This document shows, piece by piece, positions 45,491 to 57,922 of a stretch of DNA of 64,000 bases (positions are counted from its first letter, which is position 1; each line of letters begins with the position of its first letter). The stretch covers positions 10,429,338 through 10,493,337 of the forward strand of contig JALGQZ010000018.1 of NCBI GenBank assembly GCA_023105745.1. The letters run 5' to 3'. The notes beneath the pieces were generated by a model. That model saw nothing but the letters and a program-made list of their open reading frames with translations. It did not search any database and was not told where the DNA came from. Source of the DNA: Austropuccinia psidii (Eukaryota; Basidiomycota; Pucciniomycetes; Pucciniales; Sphaerophragmiaceae). Both the position numbers and the translations under genes were made by a program.

Positions 45491-46930
45491 TGTCAGGATG
45501 AAACTATGAAAGAGTGGTAATGTAGGCTATTTACAACTCAAACTATGTTTGTGACACGGTAAGAGTGCTTTTAAAAGATAATAAAGCTGATAATAAAGGA
45601 TTAAATTAAGATATTAAGGGCTTTACTATAGAGATATAGTGGTGGTGAGCGCTGTTGAAAGCCCTGGGTGCAGCTTTACCTGTTGGGTTACAATAATAAA
45701 GACTACAATAATTTTTAATTTAAGAGTATACCTCATTATTAACCAAGAGTAAAACTGTTTTTGACAGTTTACTACGTAGGTTATTCAAGAGCGGGATGAG
45801 GAAATGATTTTGGCTGTGAAAAGCCCTCCTTTTATCCTGAAATTGAGGTGGAAAGGCTGCTAGACCTTTCCACGTAGAGGAAGTGAAGATTTTTCACTCT
45901 CTAGGACAGACTTGTGGCTTGCAAACAGCCTGTATACCCTGTATTGGGCTCAGATGTGGTTTTGAAACCACATCTGGGCGGTTTTCACCAATACAGGGTG
46001 AAAATTTTCATCTGGGGACCTCACAGCTTGATTCTGACGTGTATGACGCGTAGAATGCTGTACAGAAACTGTATGGGACCCCAGTATTTACTGACATATG
46101 AGGTATTGAAGTAAAAACATGCTTCTTCCTCTATTTGACACCTCATATTCATGGTTATGGGATATTATCCCATGGTAAGGCTGTATCTGACAGCAGGTGG
46201 GATTTTGACCTTAGAATGGTCATAACTCTGTTAGTTTTTGAGATATCAAGCTCAAATTTGGTTCATTGAATAGCTCTGTATGAGCTCTACACAATGGTAC
46301 CCAACTTGACATGGTTATCATTAAATATGACAAAGTTATCCCATGTACAAGTATTTTTGTACATTGGCGTGGTCTGGGAAAAAGCTGTATTAAGCCTGTT
46401 TGGCCAATACCTTCTGTTGTAGTTGAGCTATGAGGGAATGAATGGCACCATCAGATAGCCCGTATTGTGCTCTTTCCAAAAAGACCCCACTTTAGGTATC
46501 TCACACTAAAACTGTAAAAGTTAGATGAGAGGTGAATGTTTTGTTCACCCTTATTTGGTCTGAATTTGACCATAACTCAAGTAATACTGTTGCTAGGTCA
46601 GTTTGTTTAGCACCATTAGATAGCCCTGGCTTAGAGCTTCATTTTGAATACCCATTTGATGGGGTTAAGCCTCTCCTTCTAGATTTTAGATGAGAGGTGA
46701 AAATTAAGGTTTATGCTCAGCAATAACTTTGAGCAGGAATAACTTTGTTGTTTCTTGTCCTATGGTGATGGGACTTATATTTTCAGAAAGAGGTGAGTTT
46801 CCTCTTTCTTTTGATACCTTTTGAGCTAATTTGGCTCAGCTCCATGTTTTGGTGGTATTTTGGTTATACCATTGGTTTATGGTATTTTGGCTGTCATGCT
46901 TGTGCTCTGGTTTTGAGTCACAGGCTGACA
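45491..46930 (+). repeat. solo LTR-A inside gypsy-B integrase, duplication AGCCA
   Basis: The LTR starts TGTCAGGATGAAACTATG and ends GAGTCACAGGCTGACA (1,440 bp). A perfect AGCCA duplication lies at 45486-45490 and 46931-46935. The host integrase frame resumes exactly across the site. Confidence 0.95.
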
Positions 46931-46935
46931 AGCCA

Positions 46936-47720
46936 TAAGCACGGAATCTTCTCATCATATCTTCTAAGGTTTGTATCATTATTTCTACCAGACCATCAGT
47001 TTGAGGCTGGCAGGCTGTGAAGAATGATAACTTTTTTCCAAACAAGTTATGGCGGTTTTTCCATAATGCTGAGGTGAATTTTGGGTCTCTGTCATGTATG
47101 ATATTTTGGGTTAGTATTTTATGGTTAACTACTTTATTCCATATCATTATGTCTGTGTCCATAGCTGTTTCATCTCTGTGACATGGTAAAAACATTCTAG
47201 TTTTTTTGTAACTGTCAACTAATACTAGGTATTAATTATAACTTCTGTCTCCTCCTGGAGGTTAGGCTGTCACCCAGTCCATGTGATCTATTTTCCAGGG
47301 GGAGTTTGGTTCTTCGATTTGGATCATCAGTACAAATTACTTTCCCATGGCTCTGTTTGATTTTTGATGTCTGTCACAGGTTTGGAAGTATTCTGCAACA
47401 TCTTTTCTCCAATTCGACCACCAAGAGAAGGATTTTACCCTCTCTAGTGTCCTGTCTTCTGAGCAATGTCCAGATAAAAAATATCATTGAATTAATCTAT
47501 TCTGGTGTTTATAAGAGTTTTATCTGTTAAATCCACAACACATGTGTGCTTAGTCCTCTGATAAAGGATTTCATCAATAAGCTCAAATATTCCTTAATCA
47601 TATGCTATTTTCCATGGTTCATCTAGTTTAGATGAAAGTGATGGATATTTACAGTCTTTCATTAGAAGTTGGAATAAGATATGATAGTTCTTGTTCATCT
47701 TATAAATTTTTTTAACTTTT
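46936..47720 (-). pseudogene. gypsy-B integrase zinc finger and core
   Basis: The best frame is 47195-46931. It has FLPCHRDETAMDTDIMIWN, HDRDPKFTSALWK (second catalytic Asp), ACQPQTDGLVEIMIQTLEDM (the usual AERM Glu region reads VEIM, so Glu is kept) and ends at the LTR-A junction. Upstream, 47200-47600, the first Asp and the H2C2 finger (CDRCQ-type) are recognisable only through frame changes. Confidence 0.8.
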
Positions 47721-49050
47721 TCAAAGAATTATGGGCCAATATCTGTGATAAATATGCCTTTTATATAAGCTTCTTCCTGTGGTACCCATGCTGGGTTTTC
47801 AGGTGTATTTGCTAAAGACCATCTACTAAGACCATCTTAATTTTTATGAAATATTTCCTCTATATTCTTGGATAGCAATTTGCCATCTCAGCATTTCTCT
47901 ATTTGGTGTCTTCATGTTTAATAAAGATTTTACAGAATTACAATCTGTTAGCACATCAAAAACAGTTCCATCCAAATAAAAGTGTAATTTTCCAAATCCC
48001 ACACTAGGAAAAGAAATTCCATTTTTCTTGCTCCATATCTTTCTTCTGTTGGCTTCATTTGTCTTGAAATAAAGCAAATTTGTCCTTCAATAGGTTTATC
48101 ATTGATGATTTGTGTCTGGTGTAGTGCAGCACGTAGTCCTTATCCACAAGAAACAATGTACAGCTTGGAAGGTAGTTTCCAATCCGGAATCAGAATAAAT
48201 GGGGCATTTGTGAGGGCATTTTTCAATTTCTCATATTCTTTAACCTTTCTTCAGTCATTTCATAGACTTTCTGTTGGTCACAGAGCTTGTACAAGGAATT
48301 GGCAATTCTTGCAAAGTCTTTTATATGCTATCTGTAATAAAAAGCAAATCCCAGAAATTATTGTATTTCTTTTTTGGCTTGAGGAATTGGCTTTAGTAGT
48401 ACTGCTACTACTTTTCTTTTATCTATGGCAAAACTTAGTCCAGATAAAACATGTCCTAATGCTTTCAGTTTACTGTATACAAAATGACTTTTTTTCAAAG
48501 AAATTTTCATATTTACTTGTATCATTTTTTCCAAGACTCTTTCTAGTCTTGTTAAGTGACTCTCCCAAGTTTCTGAGAAAAATATGATATCATCAATGTA
48601 GATAATTAACTGTCCTTTTGATAATTCTTCAGGAAATATGGTATTCATCACTCTTTGATAATGGGAAGGTGCATTTTTCATACTGAATGGCATTATTAAG
48701 TATTCAGAAATTCCACAGTGGACTATCATCCTCAGTAGTTTATTGGCATTTTCTGTTAAGAAAGTTTGATGAAAGCCCTTTAGAAAATACATGGCTGTAA
48801 TGAGCTTAGCCTGTGACAATTGTTTGAATGTCTCATGAATTCTGGGTATTGAATATCTGTCAGGGATAATATAGTTTTTATAGCTTTATAGTCCCCTACC
48901 ATCCTTGATTTTCCATTATGACAAGTTATAATGAGAGGTGTAGTGATTCTACTTGTTCATTGTGTCCTACTTTCCTTAATACTGCTAGGTCCATTCATTC
49001 TTTAATGTGTACCTCTAAGGCTTCTCAACCTGTTGGGCTAGCTGGGTAAC
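47721..49050 (-). pseudogene. gypsy-B RT and RNase H
   Basis: RT is best preserved at 48819-48358: AKLITAMYFLKGFHQ (here the expected catalytic Asp of AMD reads Y), EYLIMPFSMKNAPSHYQRVM, IIYIDDIIFFSETWE (intact Asp pair) and NMKISLKKSHFVYSKLKALGH. RNase H follows at 48077-47844 with [22 protein letters not shown] and [12 protein letters not shown]. The 48090-48360 linker has broken frames. Confidence 0.85.
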
Positions 49051-49760
49051 CTTGTTTTCTTAATAAGTGTGGATAAGGTTTTTCCAAATTAAGAATAATT
49101 TCTACTTCATTCCCAATGATTTCACCTAGTGGTTCTTTGTCATTTGAAAAGGAATTTTTGTATTTAAACAAGAGATCAATCAGTTTTTCTCTCATTTCTT
49201 TGATTAATTCCTGATTGAGACCTGCCTCATTAAGTTGTTCATTTATGAAAGAATGTTTCTCTGGGTTTTTTTCTTCATTTTTTATGACTGTAAATTGTTT
49301 TTTGTTATTTGAAAAACCAAATTTCTGTCTCTTATTGTCTCCTATGGTAAAATATCTGTCTTTTTGATGAGATATCTGTGGCAGAAATTGACAAGTAATA
49401 ATTTCCAAGTATGTGATGGTTACTAGTGTAGTTGTCCATTACTACAAACTCTACTTTCAATCTTATACATTGGGAAGTGCAAGGAAAAATTAATTTTAAG
49501 TCAATCATTCCAAGGGGCTTCATGCTTTAACTTGCACTACTAAATTTAACCCCTTTTATTGGTATAAGTTTTTCTTCCCAATCTGGTGTAATTTATTTGA
49601 AGCAAGCCTTACCAAGACAGGTACAGTATGCTCCTGTATCTAAGTTTTATTTTTCATCTTACTTTTCAACCATGAAAATACTTATAATTCATTTTCCAGC
49701 TGTATATAAAATTCCTTTTGCTGGTTTGGTTGTATAAATCTTGGCATCTTGTATGTTTGT
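49025..49760 (-). pseudogene. gypsy-B aspartic protease and RT N-terminal arm
   Basis: The protease active site DTGAYCTCLGK lies near 49637-49605 on the minus strand. It is followed by MKPLGMIDLKLIFP (49523) and FVVMDNYTSNHHILGNYYLS, the flap and hydrophobic segments. After frame changes, the segment before RT (49408-49025) has ISHQKDRYFTIGDNKRQKFGF and KPYPHLLRKQGYPASP, where gypsy-type RT begins. A TAA interrupts the strand between 49332 and 49320. Confidence 0.75.
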
Positions 49761-49929
49761 GAGGCTTGTATTAGATGTTCCACCTTGTGGTAAGCTTAAA
49801 TTTACATCTAGTATATTAAATAAATATTATAAATTTGTGCATTAATTATATTAATTTCATCACTTTCAGAGGCTTATTAATCTTCAGTTTCCTTTTCAGA
49901 ATAAGATTCATCTTCTTTGTCATTGTTAT

Positions 49930-50640
49930 CTTTTGTTTCCACAATATCATTGATTTTTGCCTTTACGAGGCCCTTATTGGCTAATTTCCCAATACATCCA
50001 CATTTATGGCATTCTATTTGCTCATTAGTGTTGGGTGTATTGGGATTTAAAGGTTCTTTTGGTTTATTTTTCTTGATAAATGGTTTTTTGGACTTTTAAT
50101 GTCCAATTTTTTCCATCTTCTGCTAATTTTGGTTCTTGTCACTATATATTCTAATGCATTGATATACTCTTCTGTGGAGTATTGTTCTATACACCCCCTT
50201 CTGAAGGCACAATCCAGATCTCCTCCACATTTGTTTAGTATTTTCATATGAACCATTTTATGTGACATTTCTGGATAAAGTATATTTGGTTTTTCAACTT
50301 TTTTTAAGAAACAAGTCAAAGGTTTATCCTTATCTGGGTCAAAGAAGGAATTTTCAAATGCATTTTCTACCTTGTACCTCCAGGCATCATTTTCCCACTT
50401 GGTGATTATTTAATTTTTCCACCAATACAAGGTATTTTGGCCATCTGTTTGTCTTATGCCATAATACCATCTTTTTGCAGATTTTTCAAATAATGAATGT
50501 AGACTGGTAGTGATTAATTCATCTGGTATGGAATATTCTTCTTGTAATATATCAATTGTTTTAATAAATGAGATATGGTCATAATCACCTTCACCTGTGA
50601 ATGTTGGCCTTTCCATTGAGGTTCTTTTTTCATTAATACT
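49930..50640 (-). pseudogene. gypsy-B gag capsid domain and CCHC remnant
   Basis: The frames 50616-50410 and 50319-50047 carry the retrotransposon gag domain. They contain ERPTFTGEGDYDHISFIKTI, SLFEKSAKRWYYGIRQ and WWKN, then after a stop KMVHMKILNKCGGDLDCAFR and STEEYINALEYIVTRTK. A zinc-knuckle remnant follows near 50015-49970 (CHKCGCIGKLANK), with His and the last Cys replaced. Confidence 0.8.
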
Positions 50641-50869
50641 TGGTCATTGTCTTGATGGCTCAAGTCTTTTATGAAAGGATGTTTCATTTATTATTTTGGT
50701 TTGTCAGGACTTCTTATATGAGAAAATGGTGTTGAGAACTTTGGCATATTTGAGTTAGCCTAATTTGTTTTATCAATTTTTTCAATAATAAGTCTTATTT
50801 CATCTTGAATGTCATCTTTAAGATTAATTCTTTTTTCATCACTTTTTTCTACATGTTCCAGAGCTAATT

Positions 50870-52160
50870 TTTAATGTGATGAAGTATTTTATTCCAATTT
50901 TTAAACAGAAATACTTAACTTGTTTAATGTTCTGTAAGATTGTCAATACTCATGTCATAATTAATTGTCAATGTTTTTTGATATGTTTTATGTATTTATA
51001 CAATTCTTGTTGTCCTTGTATTAATTTCTGGGTATTGTCAATTGAAACGTTTGGTTTGTTATTTTCAACAATAAGTTTAATGTTTTCAATTTGGTTTTCA
51101 TTTTGTACAGCAACTTTTGTTAAAGATGATGAATTGTTATTTATTTCTTTTAAAGATAATAATCTATTCTTAATGTCTGTAAGAGGTAAAATACTATCTT
51201 TTATTTCTGTTAAACTATTTACAACATTGGGAGGCAAAGTTATTTCTTTGGGAAATGAGGTTTTTTCATTATTTGTTCTTCTTTTTGCTTGAATTCCATC
51301 AACGTTCTGGCCATGTTGAAGACATTATCCATTGCATCTTTTTGGATTTTGGAATCCTGTAGCTTAGGGAATATGGTTTCCACCATTTCTTGTTCTTGTT
51401 ATAATTCCCTTCTTGGGGAGGTTGGTTGGCTGGAGGCTTTCTGATAGAAGCTACTGGGTCTTCTTCCTTGAATGCCTTCCTCTTTTTGGAATGGTACTCC
51501 TTTATCTTCTTGATTTGAGGCTTGGATGATAGTGGATTCCATCCTTTGGAGTATCCCACTATTTCCGCCTCTTTGAGGAGTTTTTTCAGGATGTGCCTGG
51601 AGTTCATCACTCCTTGGTGGATTTTTGGAAGCATTTCCCAATACTTGTTCTTTTACACTGTGTTTCACTTCTTTTAATGGCTCATATAAATGTCTATTTG
51701 AGCCCTCTGAATGTCATTCATATCTGTTGGAGCTACTAATACTTATTTCTAACTCTGGCTCAGATATTATGGGAACCTCTGAGACTTGCCTTTGGGGTAT
51801 GGCACTTCCTTGTGTGTATTCTGTTCCACTGGGGATTTTTCACTTTCTTTTCCCTTTTGAGGTTAAACTATACTTCTGACTCCAGCTCCATCTGATTGGA
51901 CTGATTATTGGTATCCTCTTCTAGTAGTAATAAATGTGAAGATAAAAAGATTTTAGGAGACAAAAAATGCTTTTTATGGAAATTGAAAGAGAGGTATTCA
52001 CCTTCAGAGTCCCAAATAGTGGGTCCTTGAAATACTAATTTCTTAGCTTTCTTTTTCTTACTTATGGCAATTTTTGGAGAGCTTGCACAAGTTTCTTCTA
52101 CCGAGCTCTCAACAGTGGTTTTATTGTCCTCTGTTGAGCTGTCTGAAAAGACTAAAAAAG
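50870..52160 (-). pseudogene. gypsy-B gag N-terminal region
   Basis: From 5' to 3': an acidic/Lys-rich leader near 52150-51880 (SSTEDNKTTVESSVEET, KKKKAKKLVFQGPTIWDSE), interrupted by an intron-like 81-nt segment 52001-51921 (GTGAAT...CTACTAG) that is also open if unspliced. Next come two overlapping frames (51668-51399, 51634-51299) of Gln/Lys-rich sequence, then 51237-50968, a predicted coiled coil (LTEIKDSILPLTDIKNRLL, IENIKLIVENNK). The function is probably particle assembly. Confidence 0.65.
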
Positions 52161-52511
52161 AAAAATAAATTTAAGTATTTTTTATGAAATTGTTATTTTT
52201 GATAAGATATGGAAATTTCCACATTAAACATTGCTTTTATATCTTCCCTTTTTTGAAATTAATTTATAATATAAATTTATTTTTTAACTTATAAATATCT
52301 TTTTTAATTACTAGAGGCACTCAAAGAATGTTCTTGCAAGTCTATGGATGCAAAAAACCATGTGTAAGACAGTACAATTGCTTTCCAAATGCCTCAATAG
52401 CTCTTAAAATCAATAAATATAAAGCTATTATAGAATTTCATAATTAAAAATATGATTTATTTTTGGATAAGCCCAATTCTAATATTTTCTGAAGGTGTTT
52501 TAAGTAAATAT

Positions 52512-52529
52512 CATGGCCAGGCCCTGAAA
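52512..52529 (-). other. gypsy-B putative primer binding site
   Basis: CATGGCCAGGCCCTGAAA on the plus strand abuts the 5' LTR. The first 13 bases are identical to 63629-63641, next to the gypsy-A 5' LTR. The matching tRNA was not identified. Confidence 0.5.
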
Positions 52530-54462
52530 TGTAAGGTTTGACTATGAATCAAGATGAAATTATTACAAGGATTTTACTTCTTTTACTATGAATATCCTAA
52601 TAAAATTTTAAGAATGAAATACTAATAATTATATTAAAGAATAATTATTATAATAATGGTCTGAAATACTTATATCATGAAATAAACATAATAATATAAT
52701 TTATATTATAAAAAAAATAATATAATAAAAATAAATATATTAATATTTGATAATTGATATATTTATGGAAATTTATTATTGTTACCAACAAACATCAAAT
52801 GAATACAAAATTGTTATTTAGAAATAAAAACCAGTTTATAGCAATAATGTTACTAATATCAATGTTATATATTAATATAAATACTATTTATATTAATAAA
52901 GAATTATTAAGGATAATAATAGAGAGATGAATATCATAATATGAGAAAATAAACTACTTTTGATGATTAATAAAATAATTTTTGATTAATTTACTCCAAA
53001 TAAATTAAATACAACCTTTTTAAATTGTATTTAAAAAGAAAAATAAAAGAAATTACCAATATTCTATATCTTATGTGGATATAGAGCTTTAGAGAGAATT
53101 ATAACAAAAACACTTACAAATTTATGTAATGATGTCAGCATTGGGTATTTTAATAAAGATTATTTTTGGTCTTTAATAGTATAATGACTTTATATATAAA
53201 GAATAAATAAATTAACTTTTATCTTAATGTTTTAATGTTTTTGAAGGGTCTGAGGGGGAAAAGAGTAAAAAGACCTTTCTTTATAGAAACGTCTTGCCTC
53301 CTAGAGTACAATAGGCTTCTAGTAGAAGATTATTGAGGGTATCCACTGGAATTTATAATCAATTTAAGGTTAAGTAATGATTAACTCATAATTAAATCAT
53401 CTTATCTCATTATTCTGCCATCATTTACAGTTATCACTATAAATCTAAGTTTGATGACATCATAGGCTTGGAAGAAGCCTAAACTTGGTGGTTTCTATCA
53501 TTATCAATCATAATTTAATAGTATTAACCAGTTCTATCACTTATATAGCTGTTAAACTTAAAATAAGCTTACAGTGAGTAATCATAAATCATCAATTTTA
53601 AGCTTAAACTTTGATCATTAATAAAATTTAAGCTATACATGCTAAAACCAATTAGAGGGGGGATTTTGATAGCTTAACATGTCATGAAGAAACCGCAAAC
53701 AGAATCTCATTACAACATCAAAACTCTATTTTTGATTCTTTTTCTTGTAACTCATCTTTGCTCTTGAAATTCACTATTTTAAACTTCAAGCTATGATTTC
53801 AAGGGGTTTCACCTTCAATATAATGACAAGAAATACATCACTATTCTCATATGAACTATTAGAATCTTGATATCTACTTTATTTCAAGTGTGGACCACCT
53901 TCACAACAAACTGGTCAACAGCTATAACAATTTCATTCAATAACCCCTTACAGGTTATAACCTTGTTTCTAGCATTTCAAATAAAGTTTCTATCTTTATT
54001 CTTACAGTAATTGAGTGGTAAATTCATTTTCTGTTCAACTCTCTATCTTGTGTATTTTAAGAGATATGAGCTAAAAGCATGAATATATGCATAGATCACA
54101 AAAGTTCCAATATTGAGGTTATTTCCTTAAATATTGATATTAAGAATATCAAGTGAAAATTTTATATGTATATTTTGTCATGGAGAATCTGATGGTTGAA
54201 TTTTTTCCACATGTTCTTTCATTGGTTTCTGAGATGAAGAAGAATTTATGGCTTTTTTATGGCATTTTCACTTATGACTCATCAAATATTGACTTTACTG
54301 GTATCCCAAAAAATTATATATGTGTATGTCATAATGAGGAATCTAATGGTGTAATTTATTCCACATTTCTACTCATTATCCTTTAATTTGATTAAAAATT
54401 TATGGCTATTTATGGCATTTTCACTTATTTTAAGATAATTATTTTTCAAAGTGTAATTATTG
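52530..54462 (-). repeat. gypsy-B 5' LTR, outer end lost
   Basis: The plus strand starts TGTAAGGTTTGACTATGAATC and parallels 42718-44560. It stops near 54462, about 70 bp short of the expected end, where a plus-strand integrase fragment begins without any duplication. Confidence 0.8.
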
Positions 54463-55024
54463 GCCCAATTGGAGAAACAATGTCTCAGGATACTGCAATA
54501 GTTTTGACAGGTGCTAAAAGAAAAATAAAACCACTGGTAAGAGATTTGGTATGATGATACAAACTCAAGAACCAAAATCCCCATGGAAAATAGTTCATAT
54601 GTATTGGGCGACAGCCCTACCCCCAGGAGGAGACAGAAGCTCATATTGATCCCTAGTCTTAGTGGATAGGTAAAGTAAAGCTTCAAAGCTTTTACCATTT
54701 CCTAAAGATGGAAAAGCTATAAAAAAGCAATAATTATAGGGAATAGATCTATTAGCCATATAGCCTTATTCCAAAATATCATAAGTTAGTGAGATCCCAA
54801 ATTCACTTCATCCCTATGGGAAAATATCCATTACTTCTTTGGAACAAAGATATGATTCTCAGCTGCATGTAACCCCAAACTGATGGACTAGCAGAGAGAA
54901 TGATACAAACTCTTGAAGACATGATCAGAAGCTTCTGTCCTTATGGCTTAGAATAAAAAGAATCTGATGGTTTTACCTATTATTTGTGTAGTCTGATAGC
55001 AGCTTGTGAACTGGCATAGAAATA
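54463..55024 (+). pseudogene. gypsy-B integrase fragment, first copy
   Basis: Translation gives GPIGETMSQDTA (zinc finger region), then across stops EPKSPWK, TALPPGGDRSS, DPKFTSSLW (second Asp) and Q/E...IQTLEDM-like KLLKT. It parallels 55735-56290 closely, in the same orientation. It starts inside the zinc finger and ends at ACELA, before the integrase C-terminal domain. Confidence 0.75.
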
Positions 55025-56544
55025 AAAAAGGATAAACATGTTGAAGGGACAATTTGCTGCATTTAAAGACAAAGTAAGCCCAAAAAAGCCAGATATGGGG
55101 CAATAAAAATGGGATCCCTTTTCTTGTGTGGGTCTTAGAAAATAAATACTATTACTTAGATGGAACAATCTTTGATGTCATTACAGACTGTAATTCAGTA
55201 AGATCATTACCAAATATTAATAAATAAAAAGACACATGCTTAGATGGAAGATTTCTTTCCATGAATATGGAGATAATATGCCTATATTCCATAAATTTGA
55301 AAAGATTCACAACAATGAAGATTCTCTCAGCAGATGGGCTCTGGAAAATACACCTGAAAATACAGAATGGGTACAACAAGAAGAAAATCATACAGAAGGA
55401 TTATGTTTCATAGAAATTGGCACAGAATTCTTAAATAAAGTCAAATAAATCTTTGAGATGGAAACAAACTGTCATATATTATGCCAAATCTTAATTCAAG
55501 ATTGCAAAGACCCATCATTATATTACAAAATGGGGAAATTATGGAGAAATTATATGATGAAGGAAGATTCCACTTTGTTGATAGAATACCTTATTATAGG
55601 ACCAAATGCACATGTGTTATTAAATTGACAGATATAGTTTTAATAAGCACTATACTTCATGAATTTCATGATATTGTTTTATCTGGAAATCTCTCAGAAT
55701 ATTGGACACTTCAAGGATTGAAAAGCTGCTCTTTGTGGCCCAATAGGAGAAACAATGTCTCAGGATACTTCCAAAGTTGTGACAGGTGCCAAAAGAAAAA
55801 TAGAACCACTGGTAAGAAACTTGGTATGATGATACAAATTCAAGAACCAAAATCCCCATGGGAACTAGCTCATATGTAATGGGTAACAGCTCTACCCCCA
55901 GGACAAGACAGAAGCTCCAATGCATTCCTGGGCTTAGATGATAGGTACAGCAAAGCCCCAACATTCTTACCATTTCATAAAGATTGAAAATCCTTGGAAA
56001 CAGCTATAACTATATGGAATAGATCCATTAGACATACAGACTTCTTTAAAAATACCATAAGTGATTGAGATCCCAAATTCACTTCATCCCTATGGAAAAA
56101 TATCTATTTGTTTTTTTGCACAAAGCTATAATTCTCAATGCATATAAGCCCAAACCAATGAGCTATCAGAGAGAATGATACAAACTCTGAAAGACATAAT
56201 CAGAAGATTCTGTCCTTGGGGATTGGAATTCAATGACTCCCATGATTTTACCTATGATTGGTGTACTGTGATATCAGTTTGTGAAGCGCCATAGAAGACA
56301 TAATTTTTTTTTCAAAACTTAAAACACCTAAAATGATTGAAAAAGGCTGGAATACAAGACTACCTAGTGAAAAACTGCAAAAGGACTTGGTTCATAGGCA
56401 TCACACAGCAAGCATTTCTTAGATAATGCTTCACAAAGCAAGAAATCATGAAAATAGATGTACCCAGGATTCCTTCAAATATATGGAAGAAAGATGGGAT
56501 AAAAGTCACAAACCACCTGATTGAAAAATAGGAAACATATTTCT
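55025..56544 (+). pseudogene. gypsy-B RNase H-integrase fragment, second copy
   Basis: The sequence starts abruptly in RNase H (KKARYGA, then YLDGTIFDVITDCNSVRSL through stops). It has a linker frame at 55236-55448 ([18 protein letters not shown]), the longest frame at 55481-55879 (RFHFVDRIPYYRTKCTCVI, GNLSEYWTLQGLK, SCDRCQKKNRTTGKKLGMM, EPKSPWELAHM) with the H2C2 finger, then the core with DPKFTSSLW near 56060-56095. It ends in the C-terminal domain (GNIFLV) at the LTR-A boundary. Many stops occur. Confidence 0.8.
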
Positions 56545-57898
56545 TGTCAGGGTGAGTCTATGATAAAGTAATAAAATAGTATAAACAACTCTAACTGTGA
56601 CTTTTACACAGATAGAAATTGATTAAAAAGAGTTTAAAATAGTATGTAAGGGCTTTACTAAAAAATATTAGTGGTGGTGGGTGCAATTGAAAGCCCTCAG
56701 TGCAATAATTATCTGTTGGGTTACAATGATAACCACAACAATACTTAATATTAGAAGTATACCTGATTATCTTCCAAGAGTATAACTGTTTTTGGACAGT
56801 TTTACTACGTAGTAATTCAAGAGAAGGATGGGGATTCCTCTTTTGGGAAGGGAAAGAGCCCCTTCATCCTGAGATTGGGTGGAAAGGTCTTCTGGACCAC
56901 TTCATGTGGAGGAAGTGAAGATTTTTCAATTAAAAGTACTGCCTTGTGGTTTTCAAAAGGCCTGTGTGCTCTGTGTTGGGCTCAGATGTGGTTTTGAAAC
57001 CACATTTGGGCAGTTTTCTGCAATACAGGGTGAAAGCGTTTCATCTGGGGATCAAACAGCCCTCTTCTAACTTGCATGATGCCTAGAATACTGTACAGAA
57101 CCTTTATGCGACCCCAGTATTGAATAAACTATGAGGTATTGAAGTATAAACAGGATTATTTGTCTTTTTGACACCTAATGATCATACTTATGGGGAAATA
57201 TTCCACAGTAAATGTGTGTTGACCAGAATGTGGGATTTTGACCTTAAAACTGCTATAACTCTGTCAGTTTTCAAAATATTGAGCTCAATGTTTGTTCATT
57301 GTGTAACCCTGGATATGATCTACACAATGGTGAATCATTTGGTATGGCTAAAATTAAATATGGAAATGTTATGCCAGGTTCAATTTTTGTTGTTCAGATG
57401 GATGGTTTTGTCAAAATCTGTATGTAACTTATTTATCCCATAACCTTTGTTCTAGATAATATGGGGAAATGGGTGACACCATCAGATAACCCTTATTGTG
57501 CTATGTCCAAAACAACACCACGTTAAGTATCTCACACTAAAACTGTAGAAGCTATATTAGGGTTGAATATTTCATTCACCCTTTTTTGACCTTATTTTGG
57601 TAATAACTTCTGTAGCTTTGGGGCTAGCTCAGTTTGACTAGTAGCTTCCTCTGGATCTCAGATGAGAGGTGAAAATTAATGTTTGTTCTCAGAAACTTTG
57701 AGCAGGAATAACTTTTTTATTCTTTGTCTTATGTTGATGGGACCTGTATATTTGGAAAGAGCTGAATATCTTCTTTATTTTGATATCCTTTGAGCTGGTT
57801 TGGCTCAGCTCCATGTTTTTTTGATATATTGGCTTTACCATTGGTTTATGGTATTTGGTTTTCATGCTTGTGCTCTGCTATTGAGTCACAGGCTGACA
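56545..57898 (-). repeat. gypsy-A 3' LTR (LTR-A)
   Basis: TGTCAGGGTGAGTCTATGAT to GAGTCACAGGCTGACA, 1,354 bp. It includes a 12-bp palindrome TACTACGTAGTA near 56806, kept in part in the other LTR-A copies. Confidence 0.93.
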
Positions 57899-57922
57899 TA
57901 CCCTCCATCAAACAAAGGCTCA

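Larger units (their letters stand above)
42718..54462 (-). mobile_element. gypsy-B: nearly complete Ty3/gypsy element, inactive
   Basis: This is an 11.7-kb element coding on the minus strand: 3' LTR 42718-44621, internal region 44622-52529, 5' LTR 52530-54462 (outer end truncated). A solo LTR-A (45491-46930) is inserted in its integrase. Next to the 3' LTR is a purine tract (GGTAGTAGGGAA). Next to the 5' LTR is CATGGCCAGGCCC, also present at that place in gypsy-A. Gene order gag-protease-RT-RNase H-integrase-chromodomain is complete, but every domain has stops or frameshifts. The LTRs differ at about a quarter of positions by eye, so the element is old or a recombinant. No target duplication can be read because the right end is lost. 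Confidence 0.85.

Noticed and set aside
45491..57898. LTR-A copies at 45491 and 56545 as a pair bounding one element
   Set aside because: The first has its own AGCCA duplication inside gypsy-B integrase, and the second pairs with the LTR at 63648 around gypsy-A coding sequence.
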